Below, piece by piece: positions 49,308-57,433 of a stretch of 64,000 bases of DNA. The notes below the pieces were generated by a model. The model was not told the origin of the DNA. It was given only the letters and a program-made list of their open reading frames with translations, and ran no database searches. The position numbers and the translations under genes are program-made. The DNA lies in contig NZ_CP047095.1 in assembly GCF_009806575.1 (NCBI RefSeq), positions 1,158,001 through 1,222,000 of the forward strand. Direction: 5' to 3'. Each line of letters begins with the position of its first letter. The first letter of the stretch is position 1. Source of the DNA: Rossellomorea marisflavi (GTDB lineage: Bacteria > Bacillota > Bacilli > Bacillales > Bacillaceae_B).

Positions 49308-49837
49308 GCAGGAAGGCGCTCCTCATCATAGACGTCCAACAAGGTATGTTTAAAGAAGGAGGAGAAGTGCACAATGCGGAAGCTTTGTTGCAGACAATCA
49401 CTACCCTGAAAGCAAAAGCAGAGTCAATGGACACCCCAGTTTTTCTGATCCAGCATGAGGCGCCTGAAGGAAAGCCATTGGAACGCGGGACAACAGGATG
49501 GGAGATCCATCCACGGGTGAAAGGAGGAACAGTCATCCATAAAATGACCCCTGATTCCTTTCATCAGACGGATCTTCACGAGCAGCTTCAGACACGGGGA
49601 GTGGAGGAACTTTTTCTTACCGGTATCCAATCAGAAGTGTGCGTAGATACGACGTGCAGGCGTGCCTTCAGCCTGGGGTATAAGGTGACGCTCGTCTCCG
49701 ATGCCCATAGTACCTGGGATTCAGGAGTCCTGAAAGCAGAAGACATCATCCACCATCATAATGGAGTCCTGCGGTGGTTTGCCGATGTGGCGCGATCAAG
49801 TCATATTATTGAAAAATGGGAGAATGAAAGAAGCTGA
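49298..49837 (+). CDS. Isochorismatase-like cysteine hydrolase
   Basis: A 179-residue hydrolase. The catalytic triad positions are Asp in ALLIIDVQQGMF, Lys in VIHKMTPDSF and Cys in TGIQSEVCVDTTCRRAF. The family includes nicotinamidases and N-carbamoyl-amine hydrolases. The start is a TTG at 49298 overlapping the preceding stop, or a TTG at 49304. Coupling to the nucleoside-related gene two positions upstream hints at nucleotide-derived substrates, but this is inference. Confidence 0.87.
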   Translation: MGLSRKALLIIDVQQGMFKEGGEVHNAEALLQTITTLKAKAESMDTPVFLIQHEAPEGKPLERGTTGWEIHPRVKGGTVIHKMTPDSFHQTDLHEQLQTRGVEELFLTGIQSEVCVDTTCRRAFSLGYKVTLVSDAHSTWDSGVLKAEDIIHHHNGVLRWFADVARSSHIIEKWENERS

Positions 49838-49857
49838 ATTAAGGCTTCTTTTTTTTG
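49828..49857 (+). terminator. Intrinsic terminator after the isochorismatase-like gene
   Basis: AAGAAGC pairs with GCTTCTT, followed by TTTTTT. Confidence 0.8.
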
Positions 49858-49919
49858 TTCAATTGGGTTTTAATTGTTTTATTTTCCAAAAACATCTTGT
49901 TTTGTCAGGTATCTTCTTT

Positions 49920-49949
49920 TATACTGTGCATATACATATACACAGTATA
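49920..49949. promoter_or_regulatory. 30-bp palindromic operator of the YtrA-type regulator
   Basis: TATACTGTG (49920-49928) and CACAGTATA (49941-49949) are perfect inverted arms with a largely symmetrical centre. The left arm starts with TATACT, a usable -10 with TTGTTT 16 bases upstream, so repressor binding would block the promoter. It lies 26 bases before the first gene of the GntR-ABC operon. Confidence 0.75.
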
Positions 49950-49975
49950 ACACTCGAACATGGAGGTATTCGGAT

Positions 49976-50698
49976 ATGAATACAATGAAAGAAAGCATTT
50001 GGCTGGCGAGATTCGACTTCAAATATGTGTTGAAGTATATTCCGGTTGTTCTGTTGATGGCTGCACTGTATTCCTACTTTTTCTCTGAGCTTATGGAAGG
50101 CTATCTGGAAAAGGTTCAACCTGCTTTTGATTTGTTCTTTTTCCTGTATATTTTTTTCATGCCCACATGGTCACGTACGAAAGATAGCCTCGCCCAAAAG
50201 ATTCATGGAGATCTTTACGCAGCGCCTGTTTTTCTGCTCTTGAATCAGCTGCCGATCAAGAAAACGGTGATCATCACCAGCAGGTTACTCTGTCTCTATA
50301 TCCCCATCACCATCGGTACGGCAGCAGCCATGGTCATGACGTATTTCTTGTCGGAGGAATTCAATGAAGTATTAACATTTGGGGAATTGATTGTTCTGAC
50401 AATGTTCTGGACCGGAATAGCCCTTTCTTCCTGCAGTGCATCCGTCACCATGGAAATGGGTGATCGCATCTCGAAGAAGCGGTTCATCACATCGTTTATT
50501 TGGCTGGTGGGAGGAGCAGCCGCATTGTATTTCTTGATGAAAGATGTGCTTCAGACGGGGATCTTGAAATGGTCGATTTTCTTTAGTGCCGATCACCCGG
50601 TCCTGATGGTCCTGATGTCCATCGTCATCCCGACACTAAGCACGTGGTGGGCATACCGCCATGCGCTGAAACAAATGAACAAAATGGATTATATGTAA
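49976..50698 (+). CDS. ABC-type membrane protein of the YtrA-regulated cluster
   Basis: A 240-residue membrane protein with about six helices (YIPVVLLMAALYSYFFS; AFDLFFFLYIFFMP; SRLLCLYIPITIGTAAAMVMTYFL; LIVLTMFWTGIALSSC; FIWLVGGAAALYFLM; VLMVLMSIVIPTLSTWWAY). No ATP-binding motif is present. It is first in an operon with a GntR regulator and an ABC ATPase, so it is the likely permease partner. GGAGG precedes ATG 49976. Confidence 0.8.
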   Translation: MNTMKESIWLARFDFKYVLKYIPVVLLMAALYSYFFSELMEGYLEKVQPAFDLFFFLYIFFMPTWSRTKDSLAQKIHGDLYAAPVFLLLNQLPIKKTVIITSRLLCLYIPITIGTAAAMVMTYFLSEEFNEVLTFGELIVLTMFWTGIALSSCSASVTMEMGDRISKKRFITSFIWLVGGAAALYFLMKDVLQTGILKWSIFFSADHPVLMVLMSIVIPTLSTWWAYRHALKQMNKMDYM

Positions 50699-50714
50699 GC
50701 AGGGGGAAATATCA

Positions 50715-51101
50715 ATGAATATACCGATCCGATTATCAAAGGATTCGCGGGAACCGATCTATCATCAGATTGAGCATCAGCTGAAAGCCCTCATTGCAAG
50801 CGGTCAGCTTGCGGCCGGATCTCCCCTGCCGTCAATCCGGGTGCTGGCGAAGGATCTCGAAATCAGCTCGATTACGATCCGGCGGGCCTATCAGAACCTG
50901 GAATACGAAGGCTTTATCCGCACTTCTCAGGGGAAGGGGACCTTCGTTGCAGAAATCGACGCCGGCAAGAAGGAGTCGGTTGCATCGCAAGCCGTCCATG
51001 ATGCGTTGAAAAAAGCCGTTACAATCGCGAGGCAGCATGAATTAAGCAATAGCGAAATCAGTGAACTGATGGAATCCATTTTAAAGGAGGAAGAGGAATG
51101 A
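50715..51101 (+). CDS. GntR-family regulator, YtrA subfamily
   Basis: A 128-residue regulator: the GntR winged helix PIYHQIEHQLKALIASGQLAAGSPLPSIRVLAKDLEISSITIRRAYQNLEYEGFIRT is followed by a short C-terminal helical tail, without the long effector domain of other GntR groups. That is the YtrA layout, associated with repression of ABC transporter operons and response to cell-wall stress. It overlaps the ATPase gene by 4 bases and probably binds the palindrome at 49920. Confidence 0.92.
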   Translation: MNIPIRLSKDSREPIYHQIEHQLKALIASGQLAAGSPLPSIRVLAKDLEISSITIRRAYQNLEYEGFIRTSQGKGTFVAEIDAGKKESVASQAVHDALKKAVTIARQHELSNSEISELMESILKEEEE

Positions 51102-51973
51102 ACGACCCGATCACCATAAAAAATGTAGAGAAAACCATCGGGGGTCTTACGGTCTCCATCCCACATCTGACCATACCTGTTGGGACGATTTCCGCACTGG
51201 TGGGAACGAACGGGGCCGGGAAGAGCACGCTCTTCAAGATGATCATGAATCTGGTAAAGCCGGACAAAGGGACTATCTCGATCTTCGGAAAGCCTGTAAA
51301 TGGTGATGATGAGGAATGGAAATCCCACCTATCCTATCAGTCACAGCAGATGGACGGGGTGGATTTCCTTACAGGTGAAGATCTCCGACAGCTGATGTCC
51401 CGCTACTATCCGGACTGGGACGAATCGTTATTTCAACGGGTCGTTTCCACCTTGGAAATCCCGCTGAACAAAAAAGGCAAAAAACTCAGCCCGGGAATGC
51501 AGGCGAAGCTGAGCATCGCCCTCACCTTGGGATGCAATGCCCCTGTGATGCTGCTGGATGAACCGACGGCTTCCATGGACATTCCGTCCCGTAAGCTCGT
51601 CATCGATCTTCTTGCCGAGATCATGGAGACGGGGGAGAAGACAATCCTAATGGCCACGCATCATGTGGATGATCTGAAGAAGCTCGCAGACTACTTGATT
51701 TTCTTTGATGGGGATGAAGTGGGGGAGCCGGTTGAGAAGGATGAGTTGGTCGCCTCATACCGACTTTTGTGGCTGGATCAACCTGTCCCTTTTGACGAAC
51801 CGTTGCCTGGTGAGATGAAACGGACGTACGGCAAGGTGATCTTGACAAACGATCCAGATCAAACAAGGGATGCCCTCCGTCAGCATTCGATTTCAATTAT
51901 GGAAGAGCAGGTGCCGGATTTGGAAACGGTCGTTACTGAATTATTAACAAAGGGAGAGAAGCATTATGTCTAA
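51098..51973 (+). CDS. ABC transporter ATP-binding protein (YtrB-like)
   Basis: A 291-residue ATPase: Walker A GTNGAGKST, Q-loop SYQSQQ, signature LSPGMQAKLSIAL (a variant of LSGGQ), Walker B VMLLDEPTASMD and H-loop ATHHVDD. The C-terminal 80 residues form an accessory domain. LSPGM variants are usual for YtrB/YhcG-type ATPases. The partner permease is most likely the product of the gene at 49976. It overlaps the following ATPase gene by 8 bases. Confidence 0.9.
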   Translation: MNDPITIKNVEKTIGGLTVSIPHLTIPVGTISALVGTNGAGKSTLFKMIMNLVKPDKGTISIFGKPVNGDDEEWKSHLSYQSQQMDGVDFLTGEDLRQLMSRYYPDWDESLFQRVVSTLEIPLNKKGKKLSPGMQAKLSIALTLGCNAPVMLLDEPTASMDIPSRKLVIDLLAEIMETGEKTILMATHHVDDLKKLADYLIFFDGDEVGEPVEKDELVASYRLLWLDQPVPFDEPLPGEMKRTYGKVILTNDPDQTRDALRQHSISIMEEQVPDLETVVTELLTKGEKHYV

Positions 51974-52895
51974 AACCATGCTGAAAGTAAGCAATGTCAA
52001 AAAAACATTCAAGAAGCAGCAGGTCCTGCACGGCGTGTCCTTCGATGTGAAGGCAGGAGAGATCACAGCCCTCCTCGGACCGAATGGAGCCGGGAAGTCG
52101 ACGACCATCCGGAGCATCATGGGGATTCTCTTCCCGGATGAGGGTCATATCCAGTTCAGCGGAGAAGAAGAAGGAGTCATCCCGAAGCATGCCATCGGCT
52201 ACCTTCCCGAAGAACGCGGACTCTATAAAAATGTGAAAATCATGGATATCCTCCTGTATTTCGCAGAACTGAAGGATTACCCGATCAAAAAAGCCAAGGA
52301 GCGCGCCCTTCATTACTTGAAGAAATTCGGACTTGAAGGGAAAGACAAGGTATCGATCGAGGAGCTGTCCAAGGGGATGGGGCAGAAGGTGCAGTTCATC
52401 GCTTCCATCATCCATGAACCGAAACTGCTTATCCTGGACGAACCGTTTTCCGGACTGGATCCTGTCAGTCAGGAAGTGTTCAAAGACGAAATCCGTGAAT
52501 TGGCGCGCAGTGGTACGGCCGTCCTCCTGTCCGCTCACCAGATGAACCTTGTGGAAGAAATGGCCGACCGCCTCATCATGATCCATAAGGGAAGGGAAGT
52601 GATCAGCGGCACGATGGACGAAGTGAAGGAGAAATACGCGAACTTCAAATGCACGATCCAGGGAGTCAATCGCCTGGAACTTCTGGAAACGATCCCTCAG
52701 GTGGCGAGGATCGAGCAGTCGGAACAGACATCGACGCTTTATCTCGAACCCGATGTGCATATCCCGTCTTGGATCCGTAAGCTTCCTGAGGGCATGACCA
52801 TCCATGAACTGAAGATCGACCGCATCACCCTGCATGAAATCTTTATCGATATCGCCACCGATAAGCAAGGAAAGGAACGTGAAAAAAGTGCGTAA
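51966..52895 (+). CDS. ABC transporter ATP-binding protein (NatA/YhaQ-like)
   Basis: A 309-residue ATPase: Walker A GPNGAGKST, Q-loop YLPEERGLY, signature ELSKGMGQKVQF, Walker B LLILDEPFSGLDP and H-loop SAHQM. The EERGLY sequence and a C-terminal DUF4162-type domain are typical of NatA/YhaQ and DrrA-like exporters. It overlaps the permease gene by 17 bases. Likely role: export of Na+, drugs or peptides together with that permease. Confidence 0.92.
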   Translation: MSKTMLKVSNVKKTFKKQQVLHGVSFDVKAGEITALLGPNGAGKSTTIRSIMGILFPDEGHIQFSGEEEGVIPKHAIGYLPEERGLYKNVKIMDILLYFAELKDYPIKKAKERALHYLKKFGLEGKDKVSIEELSKGMGQKVQFIASIIHEPKLLILDEPFSGLDPVSQEVFKDEIRELARSGTAVLLSAHQMNLVEEMADRLIMIHKGREVISGTMDEVKEKYANFKCTIQGVNRLELLETIPQVARIEQSEQTSTLYLEPDVHIPSWIRKLPEGMTIHELKIDRITLHEIFIDIATDKQGKEREKSA

Positions 52896-54096
52896 TAGTT
52901 TAAAAGTAGCCAAATGGGAGTTTAAGAGGAACGTCAAGAACAAATCCTTCCTGATTTCACTGGTCCTCACACCATTGATTGCGATTATCTTTGCCGTCCT
53001 GCCGTCCCTATTCGCAGGGGGAGGGGATACGCCCGTCCATGTGTATGTAAAGGATGATACGGGAATCTGGAAGGATGAAGTGGCACCGCTTTTGAAGCAG
53101 TCAGATCTCGATTGGAGCGTGACACTGACGGATAAAGATCAAAAGGAAATGGAGAAGGATTTCCGCGATGAGGAGGATATGGCGTATATCCCCTTGACCA
53201 AAGAGGCTGTGGAAAAGGGTCAGATCACCTATCTGACTACAGAAGAGATCCCTGATTCGTTTGCGTCGGACGTGCAGATCCTGGCGCAGCCCCTCCAGCA
53301 TCTTAGGCTGACGGAGGCAGGACTCACAGATGAGCAGCTTCAGGCGGTCTCCACCGATATCTCGTTCACAGCGCAGGAACTTGCTGGCGAAGACGGATCA
53401 GGTGACATTCTGCGGAAAGCAGTGCCTGGAGCGGCGGCGGGCCTCGTCCTGTTTTCCATCATCATGACGGGGATGATGATCGTCCAAAGCGCTTCTCAGG
53501 AAAAAAAGGAGAAGGTGTCGGAGATCATCCTGTCGTCCCTTACCCCAAGTGAGCTGATGCAAGGGAAGATCATCGGATATTTCTTCCTTGGGATCCTACA
53601 GGTCGGTTTTTGGATTGCCGTCGCTCTTCCTGCCATTGCGATCCGCTTCGATGAGTTTCCGGTCATGGACTATCTGCTTGTTCCTGAGCTGTTGCTCCTC
53701 GTCTTCATTGCGCTCCTTGGCTATCTCCTATTCGCAGCTCTCTTTGTCGGACTTGGTGCGACGATGGAGGATATGAGCTCGACAAGCAACTTCCAAGGCA
53801 TGATCCTCATGCTGCCATTCTTCCCGTTCATCCTGATTTCACCGGTTCTTTCTGATCCGAATGGATTGATCGCGACGATTGCCAGCTATGTGCCGTTCAC
53901 CTCACCGGCCATCCTGATCCTGAGGCTTTCCTTACTCGATCAATGGCCGTGGCTCGAAATCATCGGTGCCATCGCAGTCCTCATCCTGAGCATCTGGGTG
54001 ATGATCAAGATCGCCGGCAAAATCTTCGAAGTCGGCATCCTCCTCTATGGGAAGAACGCCAGCATCGGAGAAATCATCAAATGGGTTAAATCATGA
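52879..54096 (+). CDS. ABC-2 family permease (NatB/YhaP-like)
   Basis: A 405-residue permease: one TM helix near the N-terminus (SFLISLVLTPLIAIIFAVLPSLF), a large extracytoplasmic domain of about 170 residues, then five to six helices starting AAAGLVLFSIIMTGMMIVQSASQEKKEKVSEIILSS, the characteristic ABC-2 loop. GTG 52879 follows AAGGAAAGGA; earlier in-frame codons lie within the ATPase gene. It is the partner of the NatA-like ATPase. A REP-like palindrome lies immediately behind its stop. Confidence 0.9.
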   Translation: MKKVRNSLKVAKWEFKRNVKNKSFLISLVLTPLIAIIFAVLPSLFAGGGDTPVHVYVKDDTGIWKDEVAPLLKQSDLDWSVTLTDKDQKEMEKDFRDEEDMAYIPLTKEAVEKGQITYLTTEEIPDSFASDVQILAQPLQHLRLTEAGLTDEQLQAVSTDISFTAQELAGEDGSGDILRKAVPGAAAGLVLFSIIMTGMMIVQSASQEKKEKVSEIILSSLTPSELMQGKIIGYFFLGILQVGFWIAVALPAIAIRFDEFPVMDYLLVPELLLLVFIALLGYLLFAALFVGLGATMEDMSSTSNFQGMILMLPFFPFILISPVLSDPNGLIATIASYVPFTSPAILILRLSLLDQWPWLEIIGAIAVLILSIWVMIKIAGKIFEVGILLYGKNASIGEIIKWVKS

Positions 54097-54152
54097 GACA
54101 TGGGGACGGTTCCGATGCGTCAAAAAAATGACGCACAGGAACCGTCCCCATG
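54097..54152. repeat. REP-like palindrome (full copy)
   Basis: ACATGGGGACGGTTCC (54098-54113) pairs with GGAACCGTCCCCATG downstream, and an inner TGCGTCA/TGACGCA hairpin has an A-rich loop. Related copies are at 3201 and 34483. The outer arms are highly conserved, while loops vary, as in REP/BIME elements. Confidence 0.75.
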
Positions 54153-54219
54153 CTGCATTGTCAAACGTCAGATTATTTGAAATAATGGGGATGTATGGAA
54201 AAGAGGAAGGGGTACTTGC

Positions 54220-54789
54220 ATGTATTGGGTTGTCGCGTTATTTGATGAAGAGACAGAACAAAAGGTGATGGATATTTGGCAGGAGCTCTGTGATCAATCC
54301 ATCTCGTATTATGTGAATAAAGTCAAGGATGGGAAGCCCCATCTGACTCTAGCAAGTTATGAGCAATTGGACAAGGAGACGTTCATGACAAAGCTTGAAG
54401 CCTATTGTGAAGGGAAGGAAGAGGTAGCCCTCACCTTCAATACCGTGGGCTCGTTCCTGAATCACGACACGGTCTTCCTCTCTCCGGTCATCACCACCGA
54501 TCTATTGAAGCTGCACGGGGCCTATCACCAAGCATTTGCCCACTACAAAGAGGCTTCCAACGAGCTATACGAGCCTGAACAGTGGATTCCCCATTGCACA
54601 TTGGCCAACCAGCCTGTTACAGGAAACCTGTCCGACGTGTTCGGTTATTGCCAGAAGCATGTTGAGCCGATCTCTGGATCCATTGACCGCATTGCCATTA
54701 TCGAGAAAGTCGGTGAAGAAAACGGGAAGCTCGTGGCTCCTGTGATTTATACAAAGAGATTATCCAAGAGTGGGGTGACGAACGGATGA
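54220..54789 (+). CDS. 2'-5' RNA ligase / cyclic phosphodiesterase family protein
   Basis: A 189-residue 2H-phosphoesterase fold protein with two HxT motifs: GKPHLTLASY and WIPHCTLANQ. Such proteins hydrolyse 2',3'-cyclic phosphates or 2'-5' linkages in RNA or nucleotides. AGGAAGGGG precedes the ATG. It overlaps the peptidase gene that follows by 4 bases. Substrate unknown. Confidence 0.88.
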   Translation: MYWVVALFDEETEQKVMDIWQELCDQSISYYVNKVKDGKPHLTLASYEQLDKETFMTKLEAYCEGKEEVALTFNTVGSFLNHDTVFLSPVITTDLLKLHGAYHQAFAHYKEASNELYEPEQWIPHCTLANQPVTGNLSDVFGYCQKHVEPISGSIDRIAIIEKVGEENGKLVAPVIYTKRLSKSGVTNG

Positions 54790-56468
54790 TGGACGAATGG
54801 ACTCTCGACCCACTGATACCCGATGATGTGGACCTGGATATTGCACGGATTACATCTGAGTTAGAGGAAGTTACGAAGAATGGAGTTCTGTCAGAAAAAA
54901 TTTTGACCCTTCAAGAGATCTATTCGAGATGCTATGAATATCTTGAACTGGCAGTGTGCATCACCTGGAAAGATAAGAAAGATCCGATGGGTAAACAGTT
55001 GGACGGGAAGGCAGAAGAGCTGATGGGGCGCTATAAACAGATCGAGTCAGAGGTGAAGCGGGAATGTCGTCAGTTAGCGGATGAGGAGTGGAGTCGACTG
55101 GCCGATTCCGAGGAATTGGGTTCCCTCAGGCCCGTACTGTCCACCTGGCGTCTGCCCTCTCCTGGGAGCCATGAGCTCGAAGCGGATGGTCTCCATGCAT
55201 GGGCTGAGCTATACGGAATGGCTTCGGACCAAGTGAAACCCAGATGGAAAGGCAAAGAGATTCCCCTCGGTGAAGCAGTAAGGCTTGTCTATTATTCGAA
55301 CAATCGGCCATCGAGGATCGAGTTCTTCAAGGAATGGACCAAGGAGTGGGAGAAAGTCAGTCATTGGTGTGCCAAGGCATTGAATCACATCTCTGGATTC
55401 CGGATCAGCAGGGGCGAGGATCCCGTTCAGTCGGCCTATGAAACAAACCGGATCACGCAACAGTCCGTCAATGACATGTGGGCCTCTGTCCTCGAGCGGA
55501 AGGGGATGTTCAACGACTTCCTCCAGCATAAATTGGTTCTTCAAGGTGAGAAAGATCTGCACTGGACGGATCAATTCGCCCCTCTCCCTTTGCAGACGGA
55601 ATTTGGGACCATCCCTTATGAGGAAGCTAAAATCTTGATCGGAAATCTCATCGGAGCTTTTTCGGAGGATGCCGGTCGGTTTGTCCAGCATGCGTTCAAC
55701 CACAAGTGGGTCGATGCAGCGCCGTCCCGTCACAAGGTAGTCAGTGCTTTTTGCGCACACTTTCCCAATGCGCGGCAGACGAGGGTCATGATGAGCTATG
55801 AAGGCGACCTTCAGAGTGTGAGTGTGTTAGCCCATGAGCTTGGCCACGCCTACCATTATCATCTTCTGGAGGACCATCCCATGTTTCTGCAGGATTGTCC
55901 ACAAGCATTCACGGAAATTGCCTCGACTTTGTTCGAATCGATTCTTATTGAGGAGGCCATGAAATCTGCTTCTCCCATGGAAAAAATGCATCTTCTTGAT
56001 CAGCAGATCAGTCGGGACATCGGCACCATCCTCAATAGCTATGTCCGTCATCGATTCGAGGAAATGCTGTACGAAAACCGCCGAATGGGTGAAGTCGATG
56101 CGCGCAGGATGAACACGAGGATGGCCGATGTACAAAACCACGTATTTGGACCGGATATGAAGACTCTTGATCCGACCTTCTGGGCATCACTTCGCCATTT
56201 TTATATCACACGGAAACCGTTCGGCCACTTCCCATATACGGTGGCCCACCTGCTCAGTACGGGGATCTATCATCAGTTGAAAGAGGCAGAAGATAAGGAG
56301 CAACGCTTAATGGCGATGTTGGAGGACACTGCATCACTTACGGTCGAGGAGTTCATGCAGAAACATCTGATCAGCGGATGCGTATGGGAGTCTGCCCTGG
56401 ATCGAATTCAGGAAAATATAGAGACATTCACCGCACTTTCTTCCCGCCAGCTGAAACCAAATCAATGA
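54786..56468 (+). CDS. M3-family (oligoendopeptidase F-like) metallopeptidase
   Basis: A 560-residue cytosolic zinc peptidase. The active-site helix LAHELGHAYHYHLL has HExxH with catalytic Glu, followed about 25 residues later by the third ligand region QAFTEIASTLFES. N-terminal helical parts match PepF-like M3 enzymes, which cleave short peptides. It may start at ATG 54786 or the adjacent ATG 54789. It is co-transcribed with the 2H-phosphoesterase gene. Confidence 0.92.
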   Translation: MMDEWTLDPLIPDDVDLDIARITSELEEVTKNGVLSEKILTLQEIYSRCYEYLELAVCITWKDKKDPMGKQLDGKAEELMGRYKQIESEVKRECRQLADEEWSRLADSEELGSLRPVLSTWRLPSPGSHELEADGLHAWAELYGMASDQVKPRWKGKEIPLGEAVRLVYYSNNRPSRIEFFKEWTKEWEKVSHWCAKALNHISGFRISRGEDPVQSAYETNRITQQSVNDMWASVLERKGMFNDFLQHKLVLQGEKDLHWTDQFAPLPLQTEFGTIPYEEAKILIGNLIGAFSEDAGRFVQHAFNHKWVDAAPSRHKVVSAFCAHFPNARQTRVMMSYEGDLQSVSVLAHELGHAYHYHLLEDHPMFLQDCPQAFTEIASTLFESILIEEAMKSASPMEKMHLLDQQISRDIGTILNSYVRHRFEEMLYENRRMGEVDARRMNTRMADVQNHVFGPDMKTLDPTFWASLRHFYITRKPFGHFPYTVAHLLSTGIYHQLKEAEDKEQRLMAMLEDTASLTVEEFMQKHLISGCVWESALDRIQENIETFTALSSRQLKPNQ

Positions 56469-56514
56469 TTCAAACGTACTTACTCCTATACTGCTAAATA
56501 AAGGAAGTGGTTGT

Positions 56515-56643
56515 ATGGGAAGGAAGCTGCGGAGCGAGCACGACATCTTTTCCGGAGAAAGGAAGCCGGAGAAGAGCCGCTGGGTCATCGTTGACATGAT
56601 GTCGTGGTTGCTCGAGGTGTTCGCCAGGTTATTCATCCGCTAA
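56515..56643 (+). CDS. Small conserved-looking protein, 42 aa
   Basis: A 42-codon gene (MGRKLRSEHDIFSGERK ... SWLLEVFARLFIR) with AAGGAAG 7 bases before the ATG. It has a basic N-terminus and an amphipathic or membrane-touching C-terminal helix (IVDMMSWLLEVFARLF). Its stop overlaps the AAGGAGG of the next gene, which supports translation in an operon. No family is recognised. Confidence 0.65.
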   Translation: MGRKLRSEHDIFSGERKPEKSRWVIVDMMSWLLEVFARLFIR

Positions 56644-56659
56644 GGAGGAGAGAGTAAAA

Positions 56660-57370
56660 ATGATTTTACATACAGACGTAACAGGACAAGGAGCACCCCT
56701 TGTATTCCTTCACACAGGCTTACAAACGGGATTGACCGATTTCGAACAGCAGGCAGACTTCTTTAAAGGGACCTATCAGGTCATACGTCCTGATCTGAGA
56801 GGGCACGGTTCATCCGTATCTGATGAGTATGAGAATTTCTTTGAAGACTCGGCGAAAGACCTTGCCGAGACGATTGAGCATCTGGAGGTGGGTGCCGTAC
56901 ATCTGGTTGGTTGCTCTCTTGGGGGGATCGTGGCGCTATTCTTCGCAAAGCGCTATCCCCATCTGATCAAAAGCGTCACCCTGTCAGGGATCACGCCTGA
57001 AAAACCCGGTAATTGGTCGGAGCTTCATCGTCAAGATGTGGACATGCAAAAAGGGCTGTTGGAAAACCAGGAAGCGTGCCAATATTTTGATGGGCTTCAT
57101 CGATCCGATTGGAGGAAGCTGATTCAACTCGGCTGGGATGAGGACTGGTATCCTTTCCAAGAAACAGAAAGTTTCGAAGGCATCGATTCACCCATCCTGT
57201 ATATGGTGGGCGAAGGTCAGCCCGCAGAAAGAAACGGGGCACTCTATTATGCTGACGAACATGTGAGGGTTGCGGTCATCCCGTTTGCCTCCCATCTGGT
57301 CCACAGTGAGCAGCCGCAGGTATATTCCATGGTCCTGAATGAATTCCTTTCTCGCGTAGACGGGCTGTAA
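56660..57370 (+). CDS. Alpha/beta-fold hydrolase
   Basis: A 236-residue hydrolase: oxyanion-hole region PLVFLHTGLQTGLTDFEQQ, RPDLRGHGSSV, nucleophile elbow LVGCSLGGIVALFFAKRYP (G-x-S-x-G), a likely acid near LYMVGEGQPAE and a catalytic His in IPFASHLVHSEQP. It resembles small esterases or lactonases; the substrate is unknown. AAGGAGG precedes the ATG. Confidence 0.9.
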   Translation: MILHTDVTGQGAPLVFLHTGLQTGLTDFEQQADFFKGTYQVIRPDLRGHGSSVSDEYENFFEDSAKDLAETIEHLEVGAVHLVGCSLGGIVALFFAKRYPHLIKSVTLSGITPEKPGNWSELHRQDVDMQKGLLENQEACQYFDGLHRSDWRKLIQLGWDEDWYPFQETESFEGIDSPILYMVGEGQPAERNGALYYADEHVRVAVIPFASHLVHSEQPQVYSMVLNEFLSRVDGL

Positions 57371-57433
57371 GAGAAGGAAGCATATGGTAGAATGGGGATA
57401 ATAGACTGATTTTTTAGACAGGGAGTGCTGACT

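Noticed and set aside
51933-52970. 345-codon open frame on the minus strand
   Set aside because: It lies wholly antisense to the overlapping ABC genes, whose motifs are intact; no SD or family features. It is open because of codon bias in the sense genes.
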